Of a DNA stretch of 50,292 bases, positions 48,953 to 50,292 are shown piece after piece. The notes beneath the pieces were generated by a model. It was not told the origin of the DNA. It worked only from the letters and a program-made list of their open reading frames with translations, and made no database searches. The translations under genes were made by a program, and so were the position numbers. How positions within the stretch are numbered: position 1 is the first letter of the stretch; each line of letters starts with the position of its first letter. Origin of the DNA: Lachnospiraceae bacterium (lineage in GTDB: Bacteria > Bacillota_A > Clostridia > Lachnospirales > Lachnospiraceae); the NCBI GenBank assembly GCA_009911175.1, contig QXWX01000052.1:1-50292 (forward strand), in the 5' to 3' direction.

Positions 48953-49984
48953 CTACTGGAACTGATATACCTTCTTGGCCAGGCGGTAACCGCCGATGGT
49001 CAGCTTCCCTCCCAGCTTTCCGGGCAGATCGGTCAATCCGCTGATGGTCCCGAATTTTAGACGGTAATACAGCCTGCGGTCATTGGATTTGATGCCGCTC
49101 CACAGGTTCTTTTTCTTTGTATATGCTTCCTTGGAATTGATCAGAAGCAGGTGGATCGAGGAAATCGCCATCATGATGGAAATGTTTCTCCGCATGTACA
49201 CCGCCAGCTTCGGATACTGCTCTGCCACCTCATCCAGATCCATGCACCGCGCCACCAGCTCCGTCACCTTGATCTGCTGGTCGATCCGGCGCATCAGCAC
49301 CTTTTCATTGACGGACTGATCCTCCCGTCCCAGATAGTATTGATACAGGGCAATGTCCATATAGTACAGCTTCTTCACATAGGGAAGGGGCTGGTACGCA
49401 AACAGATTATCTACATAAAATGTATGCTCCGGCAGCCGGACTCCGGACCGATGCAGCACCTCTGTCCGGTAGACCAGCGCATGCATAATCAGATACTGGG
49501 ACGGAGAAAAGTGATTGATGTCATTCCAGGTACACAGCGTATCTGCCGGAAATACATTCCGGTAGTTCATTTCCCTGGATGTTCCCTCGTCCAGATGGTT
49601 ATACACGTAGTTGCAGACGAACAGGTCCGGCATCTCTTCCGGGCTTCCGGCATCGCAGACTTCCTTGACCTTTACCAGAAGCTTTTTGTATGCCGATTCC
49701 TCCAGCCAGTCGTCCGAATCTACGACTTTATAATACTGTCCCCGGGCAAGCTCCAGACCCTTGTTGACTCCTGCTCCGTGACCGCCGTTTTCCTGGTGGA
49801 TTGCCTTAACGATGCCAGGATATTTCCTCTCGTATGCGTCCGCGATCTCTCCGGTACTGTCCATAGAGCCGTCGTCTATGACCAGGACCTCCACGTCCTC
49901 TCCTCCCTTTACCAGAGAATTGATGCAGCGCTCCATATAATCCTGCGAATTGTAGCAGGGAATTGCAAATGTGATGTACTTCAT
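48953..49984 (-). CDS. Family 2 glycosyltransferase
   Basis: A 343-aa GT-A-fold enzyme that transfers a sugar from a nucleotide donor, probably to a cell-envelope glycan or lipid. The N-terminus ITFAIPCYNSQDYMERCINS, the VLVIDDGSMDSTGEIA loop, HQENGGHGAGVNKGLELA and the metal-binding VDSDDW (DxD) are all classical. The C-terminal ~120 residues are helical and basic (RRNISIMMAISSIHLLLIN, then a KEAYTKKKNLW stretch), which may sit at the membrane. GAGGAGGGG precedes the ATG. It is upstream of the NlpC-like and flippase-like genes on the same strand. Confidence 0.93.
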   Translation of the reverse strand: MKYITFAIPCYNSQDYMERCINSLVKGGEDVEVLVIDDGSMDSTGEIADAYERKYPGIVKAIHQENGGHGAGVNKGLELARGQYYKVVDSDDWLEESAYKKLLVKVKEVCDAGSPEEMPDLFVCNYVYNHLDEGTSREMNYRNVFPADTLCTWNDINHFSPSQYLIMHALVYRTEVLHRSGVRLPEHTFYVDNLFAYQPLPYVKKLYYMDIALYQYYLGREDQSVNEKVLMRRIDQQIKVTELVARCMDLDEVAEQYPKLAVYMRRNISIMMAISSIHLLLINSKEAYTKKKNLWSGIKSNDRRLYYRLKFGTISGLTDLPGKLGGKLTIGGYRLAKKVYQFQ

Positions 49985-50215
49985 GATGCCCCTCCTCCTC
50001 TTGAAAGCTGCCGGCTATCCGATGCCGCGGCCGGCAGTTTTTTCAGATTTTGCTTTTTCATCTTATTTTTTTATGTTCATTTTTTGATGATATTAGGATA
50101 TCAGGCAATTCTTAAGTTTTTCTATAGATAAATCTAAATAATAAAGGAAGATACTTATAAGAAATTCGGCAGATTTGCTGAAACGCGGCGAATTGGAAGC
50201 ACCCGTCGGTCGCGC

Positions 50216-50292
50216 ATCGGGTAGGAGGCTACCCATTAGTTGAGCAGCCGACCTCCCACACCACTGTACGTACCGTTCGGTATACAGCGGTT
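50216..50292 (-). mobile_element. 3' end (domains V and VI) of a group II intron, cut by the window edge
   Basis: On the minus strand, domain V folds as ACCGCTGTA paired with TACAGTGGT, a CG bulge, and TACC/GGTA closed by GAAC (50291-50260). Domain VI follows: GGGAGG pairs with CCT-A-CCC, with GGCT/AGCC inside and a bulged A seven bases from the end GAT, the expected branch point. The intron would end at 50216. The upstream domains and any reverse transcriptase lie outside the window. The remaining 49985-50215 gap is A+T-rich and shows nothing else. Confidence 0.78.

Noticed and set aside
1..50292. tRNA, rRNA, integrase or phage structural genes
   Set aside because: No cloverleaf, rRNA signature, tyrosine/serine recombinase or capsid/terminase motif was seen on either strand.

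Overview
The window looks like chromosomal DNA from a gut-type anaerobic Firmicute, most likely a Lachnospiraceae relative. This is inferred from strong AGGAGG-type ribosome binding sites, roughly half G+C, an oxygen/NO-detoxifying flavodiiron protein and a rubredoxin, a GH3 beta-glucosidase with permuted domains, an FMN riboswitch driving a RibU-type ECF transporter subunit, and several Bce/Mac-type ABC exporters with their two-component systems. No rRNA, tRNA, phage structural gene or CRISPR array was recognised. The species cannot be named from the sequence alone.

Left part (1-8.3 kb). A VWA-like protein (811-2148) and a MoxR-type AAA+ ATPase (5041-6630) are probable chaperone partners. 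They are separated by a block holding a DUF3796-like membrane protein with an XRE regulator and dihydroorotase (pyrC). The block is bounded by two copies, in the same orientation, of a ~175-bp element. In both copies the element looks like a promoter plus a structured small RNA with unpaired C-rich linkers and its own terminator. This twin RNA is the most interesting signal in the window. A MerR regulator with a palindrome at its predicted start site and a leucine-rich-repeat/helical-repeat protein follow.

Middle left (8.3-21.4 kb). An ABC ATPase and a large FtsX-type permease face a histidine kinase and response regulator, and 11-bp-spaced repeats before the ABC genes suggest control by that regulator. 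Next come a four-module flavodiiron protein (596 aa, diiron + flavodoxin + flavin reductase-like + rubredoxin), a MATE exporter ending in a 165-bp nested palindrome, an AAA ATPase with a nuclease-like tail, a riboswitch-controlled RibU, and an unknown helical protein.

Middle (21.4-36.5 kb). This part holds a complete sugar ABC importer (lipoprotein, two permeases, double ATPase, a small leading gene) with a LacI regulator and operator candidate. A lipoprotein and a UlaG-like metallo-hydrolase follow. A Bce-like detoxification module (sensor, regulator, ATPase, permease) comes next, with a self-inhibited-type Fic protein embedded in it and a strongly hairpinned leader ahead of the ABC genes, then a DUF4143 ATPase.

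Right part (36.5-50.3 kb). A decayed adaptor/permease pair is followed by a WYL regulator and an A+T-rich pair (JAB-like protein and small helical protein). A sigma factor-membrane protein-ABC operon, the beta-glucosidase, a rubredoxin and a cell-envelope cluster (flippase-like protein, permuted NlpC/P60-like protein, GT2 glycosyltransferase) come next. The last 77 bases are the 3' end (domains V and VI) of a group II intron that continues beyond the window. A 46-bp repeat family occurs at 11.9 kb and 47.1 kb and in both places supplies the last codons and stop codon of the upstream gene.
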